NCBI RefSeq assembly: GCF_033115175.1
Contig: NC_084843.1
Coordinates: 57,576,474 to 57,640,473 of the forward strand
Length of the DNA: 64,000 nt
Reading direction: 5' to 3'
Source: Lepus europaeus
Taxonomy: Eukaryota; Chordata; Mammalia; Lagomorpha; Leporidae
A model generated the notes under the pieces. It was not told the DNA's origin, made no database searches, and saw only the letters and a list, made by a program, of their open reading frames with translations. Positions 54,401 through 64,000 of the stretch are shown here, one piece after another. The translations under genes were made by a program, and so were the position numbers. The stretch's first letter is position 1, and each line of letters opens with the position of its first letter.

Positions 54401-57400
54401 ATGCTATACCTTTTGTTAATTTTGAAACAACAAAAACACATGAAGGATTGCTTAGGGGAGGAAAACACATATACAAATAAAAATTAAAGAAAACTGAAGG
54501 TTTTATTATTTTCCCAAGAGTCTAACTTATAATATTCAAATTGTTCTTTTTATTTTAATGCTGGATGTTTTTCCTTTACATTAATTGCCAACTAGCCTAC
54601 TTCTGCCAGATCCTGAATTATCAATAACTTTGCATGTGACTGAATCAGTTATTCAACATCCTTTTCACTGACTTAACAAAATTTTGTATCTTTTCTAAGA
54701 CTTAAAATCTCATTTTTAAGTAATATTACAATATATCTGCATTTGTGCCATAGCGTACCATCCAACAATGGAATGAATAAGACAAGATGGACAAAGATGA
54801 AGATTAGTCTGAAGTAGACAGGAATCTATCTGTGGGCACTGATCTTTTTAAATGTGAGTTCATTAGTAATGTTCTGTTACAATCACTTTTTGACTCTATA
54901 AGCATTCCTATAATTGTAGGCTCAAAAATTAACACTTGGTTAAAAAGGACTTCTATTTATAAGTATATTTAGCATAACAATAAGGCACACAGGCTTTGAT
55001 ATCACAGGACTAGGTCTAAGCAATGACTCTGATATATAATGATTATTTTCAGTTTTCTTCATCTGTAAAACAGGGATGATACTAACTTCATCGGAGGTTG
55101 AGGATTACATGAAATAATTCATGTACTATGACTAGTACATAGTAAATGCTCAATAAATGTTAGCTAAAGGGTCAAGAATTCCATTCATCAAAACAAAGAA
55201 AAAAAGGGCTGGTGTTGTGATGTAGAGGGTAAGGCCACCGACTGCAGTGCCAGCATCCCATATGGGCATTGGTTTGAGTCCCGGTTGCTCTACTTCCAAC
55301 CCAGCTCTTCTGCTGTCGCCTGGGAAAGCAGTGGAGGATGGCCCAAGTCTTTGGGCCTCTGCACCCATGTGGGAGACTGGGAGGAAGCTCCTGGCTCCTG
55401 GCTGCGGATCAGCACAGCTCTAGCCGTTGCAGCCATCTAGGGGGTGAACCAGCATATGGAAGACCTCTCTCTCTGGCTCTACCTCACTCTGTAATTCTTT
55501 CAAATGAATAAAATAAATCTTTAAATAAATAAATAAATTGAAGGGATGATGAAAAATCTGGCTAACTTAAGTCATTCTTCTTACCGTAAAGTTTAGACAA
55601 AACGTTTCCTCTATATCATCTTCTGGGTAATCCAGTAACTGTTGCATGCTTCTGTAAAACAATAGTAATGTTTCAGTGTAAAATATTACTAAGTATTTCG
55701 ATTACTTTCCTGTGAATAAGTATATATTTGTCATTCCCTCTTAATAAAACTCTTTAATTCATATTTTACATTTGTTTCAAAATGGTGATTGTACAATAGA
55801 AAACATGTTAAAACAATAAGTTTAAAAGATTTTTCTCTCTTCCTCTGAATACAAAGGGAATGTGTTGACTCATTTTCAATAGCTGTCCTTATGTATATAC
55901 AATTTAATACCATTTTATGTAATAAAAAAATTTACAGGGGCAGTGCTATGGTGTAGTGGGTTAAGCTGCCACCTGTAATGCCAGTATCCCACATGGGCAC
56001 CAGTTCAAATTCTGGCTGCTCCATTTTCAATCCAGCTCCTTGCTTATGTTGCTGGGAAATCAACAGAAGATGGCCCAAGTGCTCAGGTCCCTGCACCCAC
56101 AAGGGAGACCTGGATGAAGCTCTGGCTCCTGGCTTCAGCCTGATCCAGTCCTAGCTGTTGCAGCCATTTGGTGAGTGAACCAGTGGATGAAAGATCTCTA
56201 ACTCTGTCTTTCAAATAAATAAATAAATATTTATTTTTAAAAAAAGTTTACATGGCCAAACCAGAAATGAAGGTAATCAGAAGTAAAAGTCCAAATAATC
56301 AATTTAACCACTCTCAGACAGCTTTCTCTTCCTAAATTTATGGTATTTGCAAAGTAACATGAAGCTACTAAAAACTTAGCTTTGAAGGTGAAAGTATCAT
56401 CTTTAAATAAAGATTTTCATCTGAGTAACATAATGGATTTTCCTTTACCAGAATTGTTTTTACTTCAAAAATTAACAGGAACAATAAATCCCTTTGCTTA
56501 TTTTGGTTCATACTTAATTCAAGGAGGAAAGCTTTCAGTATATTCTCCATTTCTTATCTCCCAAACTCTACCAATGACACCTTTTATAACTAACCTCCCA
56601 ACATCCGGCATTAATTCTTTCAAATCATCCAGGGATGGCTTCTTTTTCAGCAGTTTCTTATACAAAGCCAAAGGAAAATGGAGGTCCACAATAGTAAAAT
56701 TATAAATTGCTAATCCACAAATAACACCAATCAAATGGAACAAATCACTGTCTTCAAATGTCTAAAAACATAAGGAAAAAAAAGTAAAGATTTGTCCTCC
56801 AAGTTATAATATTAATTTTTTTATTACAGAAACATATGCTCACAGTAGAAAACTTTGAAAATACAGAATAAAAGCATTTGCATTTTATAGTTGAAATAAT
56901 TACTCAAAACATTTTTCTGATTTAAAAATTATAATACATAAAATCATTCAAAATTTGGAAAATAAAAGACACAAAACAGAAAATGAATAGACAATTTGCA
57001 ATGCACTCAGAAATTATACTCAAAAAATTATGTGTTTACATCAACTGTAAGTTCAGAAGAATAATTTTTAAAATATTGTATTTAAGGTTTTATCTCATTT
57101 TCTATCCGTAAGTATTTTCTGGTATCGTTAAATGCTCTTCCAAAATGTTATTCTTTAATGGCCACACCCATCATGTAAAACTGTTAAGTTAGCTGCTTTA
57201 TAGAAGATGGTCCAAGTGCTTGGGCCCCTGCACCTGCGTGAAGGACCCAGAGGAAGCTCCTGGCTCCTGAACAGCCCAGCTCCAACCACTGCAGCCATCT
57301 GGGGAATGAACCAGCATATGGAAGACCTTTCTCTCTGTCTTTCCCTCTCTCTCTCTGTGGCTCTACCTCTCAAATAAATAAATAAAATCTTAAAAAAAAA

Positions 57401-60400
57401 AAAGTTAGCTACTTGACTGTGGTTAGATATTTAGATAATACATTAAAAATAATGTTTTGTTTCCCCCATTTTTAGAGAATACATGTTCACAGAAAATTCT
57501 GTAAGTGTGATGATTAGAATAATTTTTTTTATTAGACTTGGGCTCTACACCTGGCTCAATATTTTCAAGAGATAAACATAACATTTATTCTATATGTTTG
57601 CTATGGGGATTAAATAGGATAATATAAAATAGATAACAGATAATATAAATATAATGCTTTTTAGTGTATCCCTGAACCCAATGTAAAGACTCAATAAATC
57701 TTAGCTTTTCTAAGGAGTTAGTAGTCTTCATCCCTTTGCATAATTTGGTTCATAGTTGGGAATATTTCCTTAGAAGACCGTCTGTTTCCTAAATAAGAAT
57801 TCTTAAGTCAATAAAGTTATTTAAGCATACTGTTAAAACTATGCTCCTCCCTACAGATTCCAGTTTACAGTTATCTGCAATCCTGGAAAATGCATGTCTA
57901 CCTTTTCATTTATAGCATATATACACTATACACATACACAAGAACACATTTTTGTTTTGAATTTAAAAAATCACAACTTACTTTAGTATGTATCTTGGAC
58001 TATAAATGATACTGAACTTGTGAAATGTCTCTTCATGTACCTGGCCCATTTTTCTTTTGGGGGAAGTGCTTTCCTTTCGTATTTGAATTTGAATTCCTCA
58101 TTTACTAGAGGAGTTATCCTGTGTCCAATTTGTTACACACGCCACAGTCTTTTTATTTACTTTTTAATTGTATATTTTCTGTTATGCATAAATGTCACAG
58201 TTTTCAATGGCCAAATCAGTATTTTTCCACTGTGACTCCTATAGTGTGTTTAAATGTAGAAAGCTTTTAAATAGGAAAGACTGAATGATGTGTTAACCTT
58301 TCTCCCTCCCCCAACCCTCTAAGTAAGAATACAGGAGTAAAAATGTTATAAATGAACAGGAAAACGAGACAACAGGAGGTCTAATAGCAGTAAAGAGATG
58401 ACAACACAATTTTGAAATATGCCCAGTAGAAACATGGTAACTGGTAACTGGGTAAAGCAAAGAAAACAGAAATGGTAACTTATAAATTGTGCTACAGACT
58501 CAGGAATTGGAAGTTTCAACAACTGTAAAGTCAGAAAATCCAATTAGCTCAGTTGGTACACAAAGACTCTGAAAATCAGAGGTATTTGAAAGGGTTGAAC
58601 ACAGGGTGCTTGATGGAAATTCCTTTGCCCTCCTGGAGAGGCTGAACTAAAGAGGTTCTGGAAGCTGAAACAGCTAATGGTAAGCATCAGAAACAAAGTA
58701 ATCAAATGATGGTCTGTACAGTGAATAATGAGAATTCTAGCTTCCTTTTCCAGCATTGAGAACACTACCAAAACACAGACAATCAGGGTTACAACCTTTC
58801 TTGAAAGCCTAAAGGGTAAAAAAAAAAAAATATATATATATATATACTGACCATTGAGGTCTCCCTCTTGAAAGGTATCTACCTAATCACTTTTATGAAT
58901 GGGCCTGTAAGCCAATAGTAAATTTTCCGTGTCACACTCATAAATGTGACTAACCACTGATGGTCACAAAAAGACAAAACAAACCTGGAAGAATAAAAAG
59001 GACTATAGAGGGGAAAAATTTTTCAAATTGTGTGTGTGCTTGTGCAGACACATTCAATTATCACTGTACTGTGAGAGATAAAAAATGGTGCAAGTATATC
59101 CTTTAAAATGAACTGGATGCTCCCTTTCTCAACCCCCAAGTAAAAGGTGATATTGCAGGGCCAGTGCTGTGGCGTAGCAAGTAAAGCTACCACCTGCAGT
59201 GCCGGCATCCCATATGGGTGCCGGTTCAAGTCCTGGCTGCTCCACTCCCAAGCCAGCTCTCTGCTGTGGCCTGGGAAAACAGTAGAAGATGGCCCAAGTT
59301 TTTGGGCCCCTGAACCCATGTGGGAGACCCAGATGAAGTTCCTGGCTCCTGACTTCAGATTGGCACAGCTCCAGCTGTTGCAGCCAAATGGGGAGTGAAC
59401 CTGCAGATGAAGATCTCTCTCTCTCTCTTTCTGTCTCTCCTTCTCTGTGTAACTCTTTCAAATCAATCAATCAATCAATCAATAAGGTGATATCACTAAA
59501 AATGGCAGTATAGGAAATTCCAAAACCCCACCTCTCCACAAAAACAACAAAGAAGATGGCAGAGAGCAAACTTTTAGAATGTTGGATGCTAATCAAAAAC
59601 TTATAAAACAACTATAAAAATGTTTAATGAAGAAAGCTGTTGAATTTTGCTGAGAGTACACTGTTATATTTTAAACTGTTTATAACATCCCACTACAGCT
59701 GTGTGACAGCCATGAAGACAGCAGCCTGCATTCTGGGGGCTTATCCCAAGGACTTGCCTATATTTTGCCTCGATCACTCTTAAGCAGTTTCCAGGGTGAG
59801 TGGCACTTGTTAAAAACATTTAAAAAAGCAATATATGAGCCATGGTACCCAGGGGCAAGAAGTACCAGTGCAAGCAACAAATTGAAACGCTTGGCAATGA
59901 AGAAGATGGGAAGGAGACACTTGCAGAATATGGGTTTTCAAACAGTGAGTGACAGAAGGCAGTGAGATGACATATTTTATAGGTAGGAAAGAAAAAACTA
60001 TCAAAAAAGAATTCTGTATCACAGGAAAATGTGGGGCGGCGCTGTGGCATAGTGGGTAAAGCTGCCGCTGGCAGTGATGACATCCCATATGAGTTCAAGT
60101 CCTGGCTGCTTCACTTCCGATCCAGCTCTCTTCTGCTATGGCCCAGGAAAGCAGCAGAAGATGGACCAAGTGCTTGGGTCCCTGCACCCATGTGAAAGAC
60201 CTGGAAGAAGCTACTGGCTCCTGGCTTCAGATTGGCCCAGCTCTGGCTGTTGTGGCTATTTGGGGAGTGAACCAGAAGATAGAAGACCTCTCTCTCTCTT
60301 CTCTGCCTCCCTGTAAATCTGCCTTTCAAATAAATAAATCTTGAAAAAGAAAAAAAAGAAAAAAAAAAAAAGGGAAAAAGTACTTAAAAAGGAAGGGCAA

Positions 60401-63400
60401 AATTAAGCCACTCTTAGATAAACAAAAACAGGGAGCTTACTATTACTAGAACTTCTCTGCAAGAAACGCCAAAGTATTTTAGGTTGAGGAAAGAATGCAA
60501 TACAGTAAAAGAGTCACATAAAGACGGTGCTGATGCCACCGCCTGCAGTGCCGGCATCCCAAACAGGCGCCAGTTCAAGTCCTGGCTGCTCCACTTCCAA
60601 TCTATCTCTCTGCTATGGCCTGGGAAAGCAGAAGATGGCCCAAACCCGCAGGCCCCTGCACCCACGTGGGAGACCCGGAAGAAATTTCTGGCTCCTGGCT
60701 TTGGATTAGTAAAGCTCCAGCCGTTGCGGCCAACTGGGGAGTGAACCAGCGGATGGAAGACCTCTCTCTCTCTGCCTCTCCTCTCTTTGTGTAACTCTGA
60801 CTTTCAAGTAAAATAAATAAATCTTTAAAAAAAAAAAGTCACACAAAGAAATAAAGATTTCTGCTCAAGGTAGCTACACAGATATAAAAGCCAGTGTTAT
60901 TTCATTTTTTATTTGTAACTCCTTTTCTACATGGTTAAAAGCAAATGCATAATATAATACCAATGTATGTGAATGGAAAACAATATAAAAAGATTTAAGT
61001 TCTAACAATAACAAAATAAAGGAGAGAGAGAGCTAAGAAAACAGTTTCTATATACTATTGAAGTTGAATAGTATTGATGCAAGCCAGGAAGCTATAAATT
61101 TAAGATGTTAATTGCAACTTCAAGGGCAAGCACTAACTAAAACGTATGCAAAAAAACAAATCAAAATGGAACACTAGAAAAAACAAAGAAAATGGCCCAA
61201 ATGGGGGGATTAAGGAACAAAAAAAATAATAAAACCTACAAAAACCAAACATCAAAATGGCAGAAATGCTTCCTTATTAGTATTTACTTTAAAGGTTAAT
61301 GGATTAAACTCCACAACCAAAAACAGACTGGCTGAATGCATTAAACATGATCTAACAGTACGTTAGATAAGTCATGCTTTAGATCCAAAATACAAACAGG
61401 TTAAAAGTGAAAGTTTGGGGGAAAATTCCATGTAAATGGTAACAAAAGAAAAGGTAGACTGACTACTAATAACAGACTAGATGATATCAGACAAAATTGT
61501 TGGAAAAGACAAAGACATATACTTTAAAAGGGTCAATTCATCAAGAAAATATGATTAAAAACTTAAGTACTTTCAAAACAAAGTTCTGAAAATATATGAA
61601 GCAAAAACTGACAGAACTGAAGGAGGAAACAGGAAGTCCTACAATAGCAGTGCTTTTCATAACCCACTTTTTTTTTTTTTTTTTTAATTTGACAGGCAGA
61701 GTGGATAGTGAGAGAGACAGAGAGAGAGAAAGGTCTTCCTTTTTGCCGTTGGTTCACCCTCCAATGGCCACTGCGGCCGGCGTATCGCGCTGATCCAAAG
61801 CCAGGAGCCAGGTACTTCTCCTGGTCTCCCATGCGGGTGCAGGGCCCAAGCACTTGGGCCATCCTCCACTGCCTTCCCGGGCCATAGCAGAGAGCTGGCC
61901 TGGAAGAGGGGCAACCGGGATAGAATCTGGCGCCCCAACCGGGACTAGAACCCGGTGTGCCGGCGCCACAGGTGGAGGATTAGCCTGTTAAGCCACGGTG
62001 CCGGCCCATAACCCACTTTAAATAATGGACAGAATAACCAGCAAAAAGATCAACAAAGAAAGGGATCTTGAAACAACAAATACTGTAAGTCTACAAGGCC
62101 TAACAGATATGTTTAAGATACTCTATCCAATAAGAATACCTGTTCTTAAGCACACATGGAACATTTTTAATGAGACTTAACATGAATTTTAAAAGATTAC
62201 AATCACTAAAAAAAAAATCTCGATCACAATGGAATGAAGCTAGAAATCAATCATAGAAGGAAATCTGGACAATTCACAAATACATGAAATATGTGTTTCT
62301 GTCTTTCCCCCTCTCTGTAACTCTTTCAAATAAATAAATAAATCTTTAACCATAGTATCAGTGATAATTCTGGTACTGTTAGGCAGTAAATGTGTAAGTC
62401 TGGAACATTCTGTCAAACCAAATACACTGTGGTACCAAGGAATTACTGAGTTTCTAAAAGACTCAGGCACCAACTTAAGGTGTTCTCCCTGGACAAACAC
62501 AGGACAATATGAGCATCAATAAAGACATTATTTACAAGGACTGAAAACCATCAAATAAGTTTAAATCTATGAAAACATGATATTTGGAAGTACAAGCAAA
62601 ATAATCATTGGAGGATGCTAATAAACTGAGTCCTTAGAAAAATCACCACACAACATGAATTATACTACTAAGGAGCCAAACAGTGTGGGGTCATTTCTCT
62701 ATACTTAAGTATTCAGACAATGAAAACAAAATTACAATCAGAGTAGCATCATTTTGCAACCCTCAATGAAACAATGAGTCCTGAGCATCAATGACTGTTC
62801 ATATCGTAGCCAGCCTCCTGGGAGAATGATTTAACACATTAAGGATTTAATAACCAGTGTAGATACTGTATTCAAATTTTTTCAACTCAGAATTTATCCA
62901 TTTCTCTTATAGTCTCTAAATCTAAGGAGTCATCAAACATTTTCTATAAAGGGCCAGATGGTAAATATTTTAAACTTTGTTGCTAATGAGGTCTCTATTA
63001 TAGCTACTGAACTTTGCCTCTACTATTGTAGCTCAAAAGTACCCATGGACAACTGGTAAATCAATGAGCATGACTTTATTTACAAAAATATGTGATTAAT
63101 TAATTTTGTTCATTTGCAATGTGTTGATTGATAAGCATTACTGCATCTGAAAACTCCAACTCTAAAAGTTCATAATTTTTCAGACTGTAATAAAGCAGAT
63201 CTCTGAATAAAATGTTGGAAATTCACTAATAACTTTTCTTCACTAAGTTAACGTGACACATTTATAAATATACAGAAGTAATTTAGATGGTTGCACATTT
63301 TACCTTATCAGAAAACCAAATAAGCCTGGAATCTTCATAATATCTAAACATGCCATATTTAGGATCCAGTAATTCCCTCATGATGAGCAAGAAAAATTCT

Positions 63401-63826
63401 TTGCGTACCCCTCCTGCATCAACAGCATCTTCTCCAACAAATATAACCTAAAATTGCATAATACAAATATGGATTAGTCAATAGGAAATCCAAGTACATT
63501 CTGAAGACACTATAACATCTCACTTATTATTACTAAGAAATATCCCGCAATTCACAGACATTTTAAGTTTCAAAGATATACTAAATAGAAATAGAAAAAA
63601 TTTAACATAGTATCTAAACAAAAGTAACAATTATACAACACAGGAGATGCCAAGTTACCTTGAGTGGCTTTTTGTAATCTATGTTCTTTGTTTTCCTAAG
63701 AACTTCCATTGCATCTCCTACAATGTTTTCTCTACGCACCACGAGAATTAAGCAGGGATTCACAGATTCAATAACTGGGAGAAAAAGAGAGGAGACATTC
63801 TGTCTGTGGGCCTGGTCAATAGCCAT
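39197..63826 (-). CDS. HERC4: HERC4, HECT and RCC1-like E3 ubiquitin ligase, C-terminal 374 residues (8 exons; 5' part outside window)
   Basis: Minus-strand exons, in transcript order, are 63659-63826, 63304-63447, 56595-56761, 55585-55651, 51851-51933, 46928-47111, 40167-40269 and 39197-39405. All splice sites are GT/AG and all phases join, giving 1,125 coding bases with stop. If the protein is 1,057 residues as in human, this is residues 684-1057, which covers the HECT domain (about 730-1057). The N-terminal RCC1-like repeats lie off the right edge. HERC4 is a cytosolic E3 ligase, linked in mouse to sperm maturation and in human cells to ubiquitination of signalling proteins. The catalytic cysteine in VSHTCFNLL is the codon at 39296-39298 (Cys1025), so the HECT active site is intact. 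No stop or frameshift is seen. HERC1, 2, 3, 5 and 6 are less likely: the sequence and the tail-to-tail position beside SIRT1 fit HERC4. Confidence 0.96.
40167..40269 (-). CDS. HERC4: HERC4 exon, second from the end
   Basis: 103 bases, about residues 955-988 plus one base: [20 protein letters not shown] followed by [14 protein letters not shown]. This spans the HECT hinge into the C-lobe. Acceptor gtttttag, donor ctat|gtaagt. Confidence 0.95.
40670..40974 (+). mobile_element. CSINE (young, GC-rich)
   Basis: ggccggcaccgtggctggca head with a short internal deletion, A-tail, and duplication taacacagttta at about 40,658 and 40,973. Confidence 0.95.
41570..41896 (-). mobile_element. CSINE
   Basis: Poly-T, ttattatttacttgagagag, ending ccacagtgctgacccc. 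Confidence 0.9.
41936..42167. mobile_element. Two overlapping mariner-like MITE fragments
   Basis: tttattttggtgcaaaaaaa with catgcataactttttcataa, then a second inverted fragment with gcatggatttaagaaattct and ttttccatgaatttctgaag. Confidence 0.45.
42970..43087. repeat. L2-like fragment
   Basis: gcttactgagtgctgggaat, acagcaatgaacaaagaggc and cctcacggttcttatattgt match the familiar L2 3' pattern. Confidence 0.6.
43300..43621 (+). mobile_element. CSINE, full length, nested
   Basis: ggggccagcgctgtggcgca head to A-tail. Flanked by tttctgtctc and attctgtctc. Confidence 0.95.
43658..43951 (-). mobile_element. CSINE, nested, opposite orientation
   Basis: tatttgacaggtagagttat to gccatggtgcaggccc, breaking the tail of the old copy. 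Confidence 0.92.
44740..46060. repeat. L1M 3' UTR sequence, interrupted by a SINE
   Basis: gtaaaatacacataccatag, tgtacagttcagtggcattt, atcctttcaaactggcttct and cttgcatccttgccagtgct are classic L1M 3' UTR motifs in order. Confidence 0.65.
45150..45425 (+). mobile_element. Old CSINE
   Basis: accacattgtggtatagcag head, ctctgtctctccctgtaact and an A-tail. Confidence 0.85.
46274..46618 (+). mobile_element. CSINE (young, GC-rich)
   Basis: gctggcgccacggctcacta head, duplicated gcgcc(ggcc/aacc)gcagc segment near 46,500, 18-base A-tail, duplication aaacactacaaatgt at 46259 and 46617. Confidence 0.96.
46928..47111 (-). CDS. HERC4: HERC4 exon, third from the end
   Basis: 184 bases, about residues 894-954. 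Encodes [20 protein letters not shown] and ends [11 protein letters not shown]. Acceptor catttctag, donor aag|gtaaga. A SINE begins about 50 bases upstream of the acceptor on the transcript strand. Confidence 0.96.
47163..47501 (+). mobile_element. CSINE
   Basis: tgggggccggtgccgtggcg head and A-tail. Begins 50 bases from a HERC4 splice acceptor. Confidence 0.92.
47502..47819 (+). mobile_element. CSINE in tandem
   Basis: ggggccagcactgtggtgca head directly after the previous A-tail, ending aataaatcttagaaaaaa. Confidence 0.94.
47820..48052 (+). mobile_element. Old CSINE, third in the row
   Basis: ctgggaggctgcaggtgatg, cctggattgaactctggctc, gaactagcaattttaattt. Confidence 0.7.
48055..48760. other. 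HERC4 intron segment, nothing recognised
   Basis: AT-rich. Frames on both strands up to 92 codons show no domain or composition typical of coding sequence. Confidence 0.5.
48762..48978 (+). mobile_element. CSINE with internal deletion
   Basis: ggggccggtgttgtggcata head jumps from tgtcctggctgttc to ctggctcctagctttg, losing about 100 bases of the middle. Confidence 0.88.
49140..49378 (-). repeat. MIR element
   Basis: acttactgagcacatacaag, ttttacagaaaaggaaactg, aggcatggagac and agttacacagcttctaagta match the antisense MIR consensus end to end. Confidence 0.8.
49741..50062 (-). mobile_element. CSINE
   Basis: aaatttatttatttgaaaga to gctatagtgctggtccc. Confidence 0.92.
50319..50621 (+). mobile_element. 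CSINE
   Basis: gggggctgctgttgtggcac head, (AAAT)n tail. Confidence 0.9.
50700..51130. repeat. L1-like 3'-end sequence
   Basis: ctggggtatagaattctaag, gcctggaaggttttagtgtc and aacaaattttatgcattcc recall L1 3' UTR in antisense. Low certainty. Confidence 0.35.
51131..53160. other. HERC4 intron DNA around the exon at 51851-51933
   Basis: Outside the exon I recognise nothing firm. The segment 52,620-53,110 has the flavour of an old repeat (caataaagaggcagtgaaaa). A 155-codon minus frame there is not supported as a gene. Confidence 0.45.
51851..51933 (-). CDS. HERC4: HERC4 exon, fourth from the end
   Basis: 83 bases, about residues 866-892 plus two bases: [18 protein letters not shown], then ADTAVNKQN. 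Acceptor atttaaatag, donor atcg|gtaagt. Confidence 0.95.
53163..53491 (+). mobile_element. CSINE, full length
   Basis: ggggccagcgctgtggtgca head, ctctgtaactctgactttca and an A-tail. Confidence 0.95.
53674..53966 (+). mobile_element. CSINE
   Basis: ggggctggcattgtggtgta head, tttcaaataagtagaatttt tail. Confidence 0.9.
53979..54285 (+). mobile_element. CSINE
   Basis: gggctgtacactaagcctct, (AAAT)n tail. Flank duplication aaaatctaccaaa(a)tttt at 53,959-53,978 and 54,283-54,300. Confidence 0.92.
54985..55168 (+). repeat. MIR element
   Basis: ttttcttcatctgtaaaaca, gaggattacatgaaataatt and gtaaatgctcaataaatgtt match sense MIR. Confidence 0.8.
55206..55539 (+). mobile_element. CSINE
   Basis: gggctggtgttgtgatgtag head, (AAAT)n tail. 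Ends 45 bases before a HERC4 exon boundary. Confidence 0.92.
55585..55651 (-). CDS. HERC4: HERC4 exon, fifth from the end
   Basis: 67 bases, about residues 844-865: [22 protein letters not shown]. Acceptor gttttacag, donor acg|gtaaga. The phase matches its neighbours exactly (one base completes an Arg codon). Confidence 0.95.
55936..56246 (+). mobile_element. CSINE
   Basis: aggggcagtgctatggtgta head. Flanks aaaaaaatttaca and aaaaaagtttaca. Confidence 0.92.
56595..56761 (-). CDS. HERC4: HERC4 exon, sixth from the end (HECT N-lobe)
   Basis: 167 bases, about residues 788-842 plus two bases. Encodes [21 protein letters not shown] and [18 protein letters not shown], the E2-binding side of the HECT N-lobe. 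Donor gggag|gttagt. Confidence 0.95.
57198..57400 (+). mobile_element. CSINE, 5'-truncated
   Basis: Starts at atagaagatggtccaagtgc. Flank duplication aagttagctgctt / aagttagctactt at 57,184 and 57,401 shows it was truncated at insertion. Confidence 0.9.
57405..59157. other. HERC4 intron, mostly unrecognised
   Basis: AT-rich sequence with an (A)n(TA)n microsatellite at 58,818-58,847. No coding signal. Confidence 0.5.
58818..58847 (+). repeat. (A)n(TA)n microsatellite
   Basis: About 13 A followed by eight TA units. Confidence 0.95.
59158..59484 (+). mobile_element. CSINE with (TCAA)n tail
   Basis: agggccagtgctgtggcgta head, ending tcaaatcaatcaatcaat. Flank duplication aaggtgatat at about 59,144 and 59,485. 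Confidence 0.93.
60030..60373 (+). mobile_element. CSINE in the L1 fragment
   Basis: gtggggcggcgctgtggcat head, A-rich tail. Confidence 0.93.
60524..60837 (+). mobile_element. CSINE, slightly 5'-truncated, in the L1 fragment
   Basis: gacggtgctgatgccaccgc head. Duplication aaagagtcacataaag / aaaaagtcacacaaag. Confidence 0.92.
61671..62008 (-). mobile_element. CSINE (young, GC-rich) in the L1 fragment
   Basis: Poly-T, gacaggcagagtggatagtg, ending gccacggtgccggccc. Duplication ataacccacttt at 61,659 and 62,008. Confidence 0.96.
62291..62350 (+). mobile_element. CSINE tail fragment
   Basis: Only ctctctgtaactctttcaaa and the (AAAT)n tail remain. Confidence 0.7.
62351..63303. other. HERC4 intron, nothing recognised
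   Basis: AT-rich single-copy-looking sequence. aaagggccagatggtaaata near 62,949 recalls an old mammalian repeat, not assigned. Confidence 0.45.
63304..63447 (-). CDS. HERC4: HERC4 exon, seventh from the end (start of HECT N-lobe)
   Basis: 144 bases, 48 codons (about 740-787). Contains [18 protein letters not shown], a signature of the beginning of HECT domains, and ends LIWFSDK. Acceptor attttag, donor aag|gtaaaa. It is separated from the previous exon by only 211 bases. Confidence 0.95.
63659..63826 (-). CDS. HERC4: HERC4 exon, eighth from the end
   Basis: 168 bases, 56 codons (about residues 684-739), phase 0 at both ends. Begins [15 protein letters not shown] and ends NIDYKKPLK, just before the HECT fold. 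The methionine is internal, not the gene start: the exon is preceded by the acceptor tttgtag. Donor aag|gtaact. Confidence 0.95.
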
Positions 63827-64000
63827 CTACAAAACAAAAGATTAAAATTTTAAAAGCAATGCCACAAAGAAGTTACTGTGACTGGATAAACTAACCTATT
63901 AGTTATAAGCACATTAATTCCTGTAAGAATTCCTACACTACTGACGTTCACACAGTACTTAACACAGTATCTAATACATAAGAACTTAATAAACTGAGTA

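Larger units (their letters stand above)
59496..62290 (+). mobile_element. Ancient L1M fragment (ORF1 region to ORF2 endonuclease), split by three CSINEs
   Basis: Order of matches: aaaaagaattctgtatcaca, taagccactcttagataaac, aaagccagtgttatttcatt, ttaatggattaaactccaca, aaagtgaaagtttgggggaa, aagggtcaattcatcaagaa and aatggaatgaagctagaaat, the L1M plus-strand order. Full of stops and gaps; not active. The part before 60,030 is less certain. Confidence 0.7.

Noticed and set aside
63614-63826. Possible gene start at the Met of 63826
   Set aside because: The ATG directly follows a splice acceptor (tttgtag) and aligns to the interior of HERC4, so it is not a start codon.
1-64000. CRISPR arrays, operons, phage or bacterial mobile elements
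   Set aside because: Repeats here are dispersed SINEs with A-tails, not regularly spaced direct repeats. Genes are split by GT/AG introns, so the DNA is vertebrate.

Overview
This is nuclear DNA from a placental mammal, almost certainly a lagomorph (rabbit, hare or pika; rabbit is my first guess). By my count it carries about 55 copies of the lagomorph C-repeat SINE (CSINE), which fill roughly a quarter of the window. Many are young, with long A-tails and readable target-site duplications. Older mammalian repeats (MIR, L2, L1M) lie underneath. Nothing is bacterial or viral apart from one old endogenous-retrovirus-like fragment.

Layout. 1-6,000 is repeat-rich upstream DNA with an ERV/LTR-like retrocopy near 2.7-4.2 kb. 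6.0-7.3 kb is a CpG island holding the SIRT1 promoter and exon 1. SIRT1 runs on the + strand: nine coding exons from 6542 to 33914, every junction in frame, predicting a complete 747-residue protein, followed by a 3' UTR of about 1.77 kb ending near 35,680. 35.7-38.2 kb is the spacer between two genes. From about 39.2 kb to the right edge, the minus strand carries the last eight coding exons of HERC4. They encode the C-terminal 374 residues, including the HECT ubiquitin-ligase domain and its catalytic cysteine. The rest of HERC4 lies beyond 64,000. The genes are convergent (tail to tail), the same order as on human chromosome 10.

The two genes are not known to share a pathway. SIRT1 is a nuclear NAD+-dependent protein deacetylase and HERC4 a HECT-type E3 ubiquitin ligase. 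I found no third protein-coding gene, no functional tRNA or other RNA gene, and no previously undescribed system. The most useful observations are: a SIRT1 3' UTR in which the well-known miR-34a seed match carries a G:U wobble; replacement of the human Ser27 phosphosite by proline; a palindromic CLEAR-type E-box at the core promoter; a near-perfect inverted SINE pair next to SIRT1 exon 2; and a poly(A)-tailed ERV-like insertion bounded by apparent target-site duplications. Human comparisons rest on memory of the human proteins and transcripts, not on an alignment run here.
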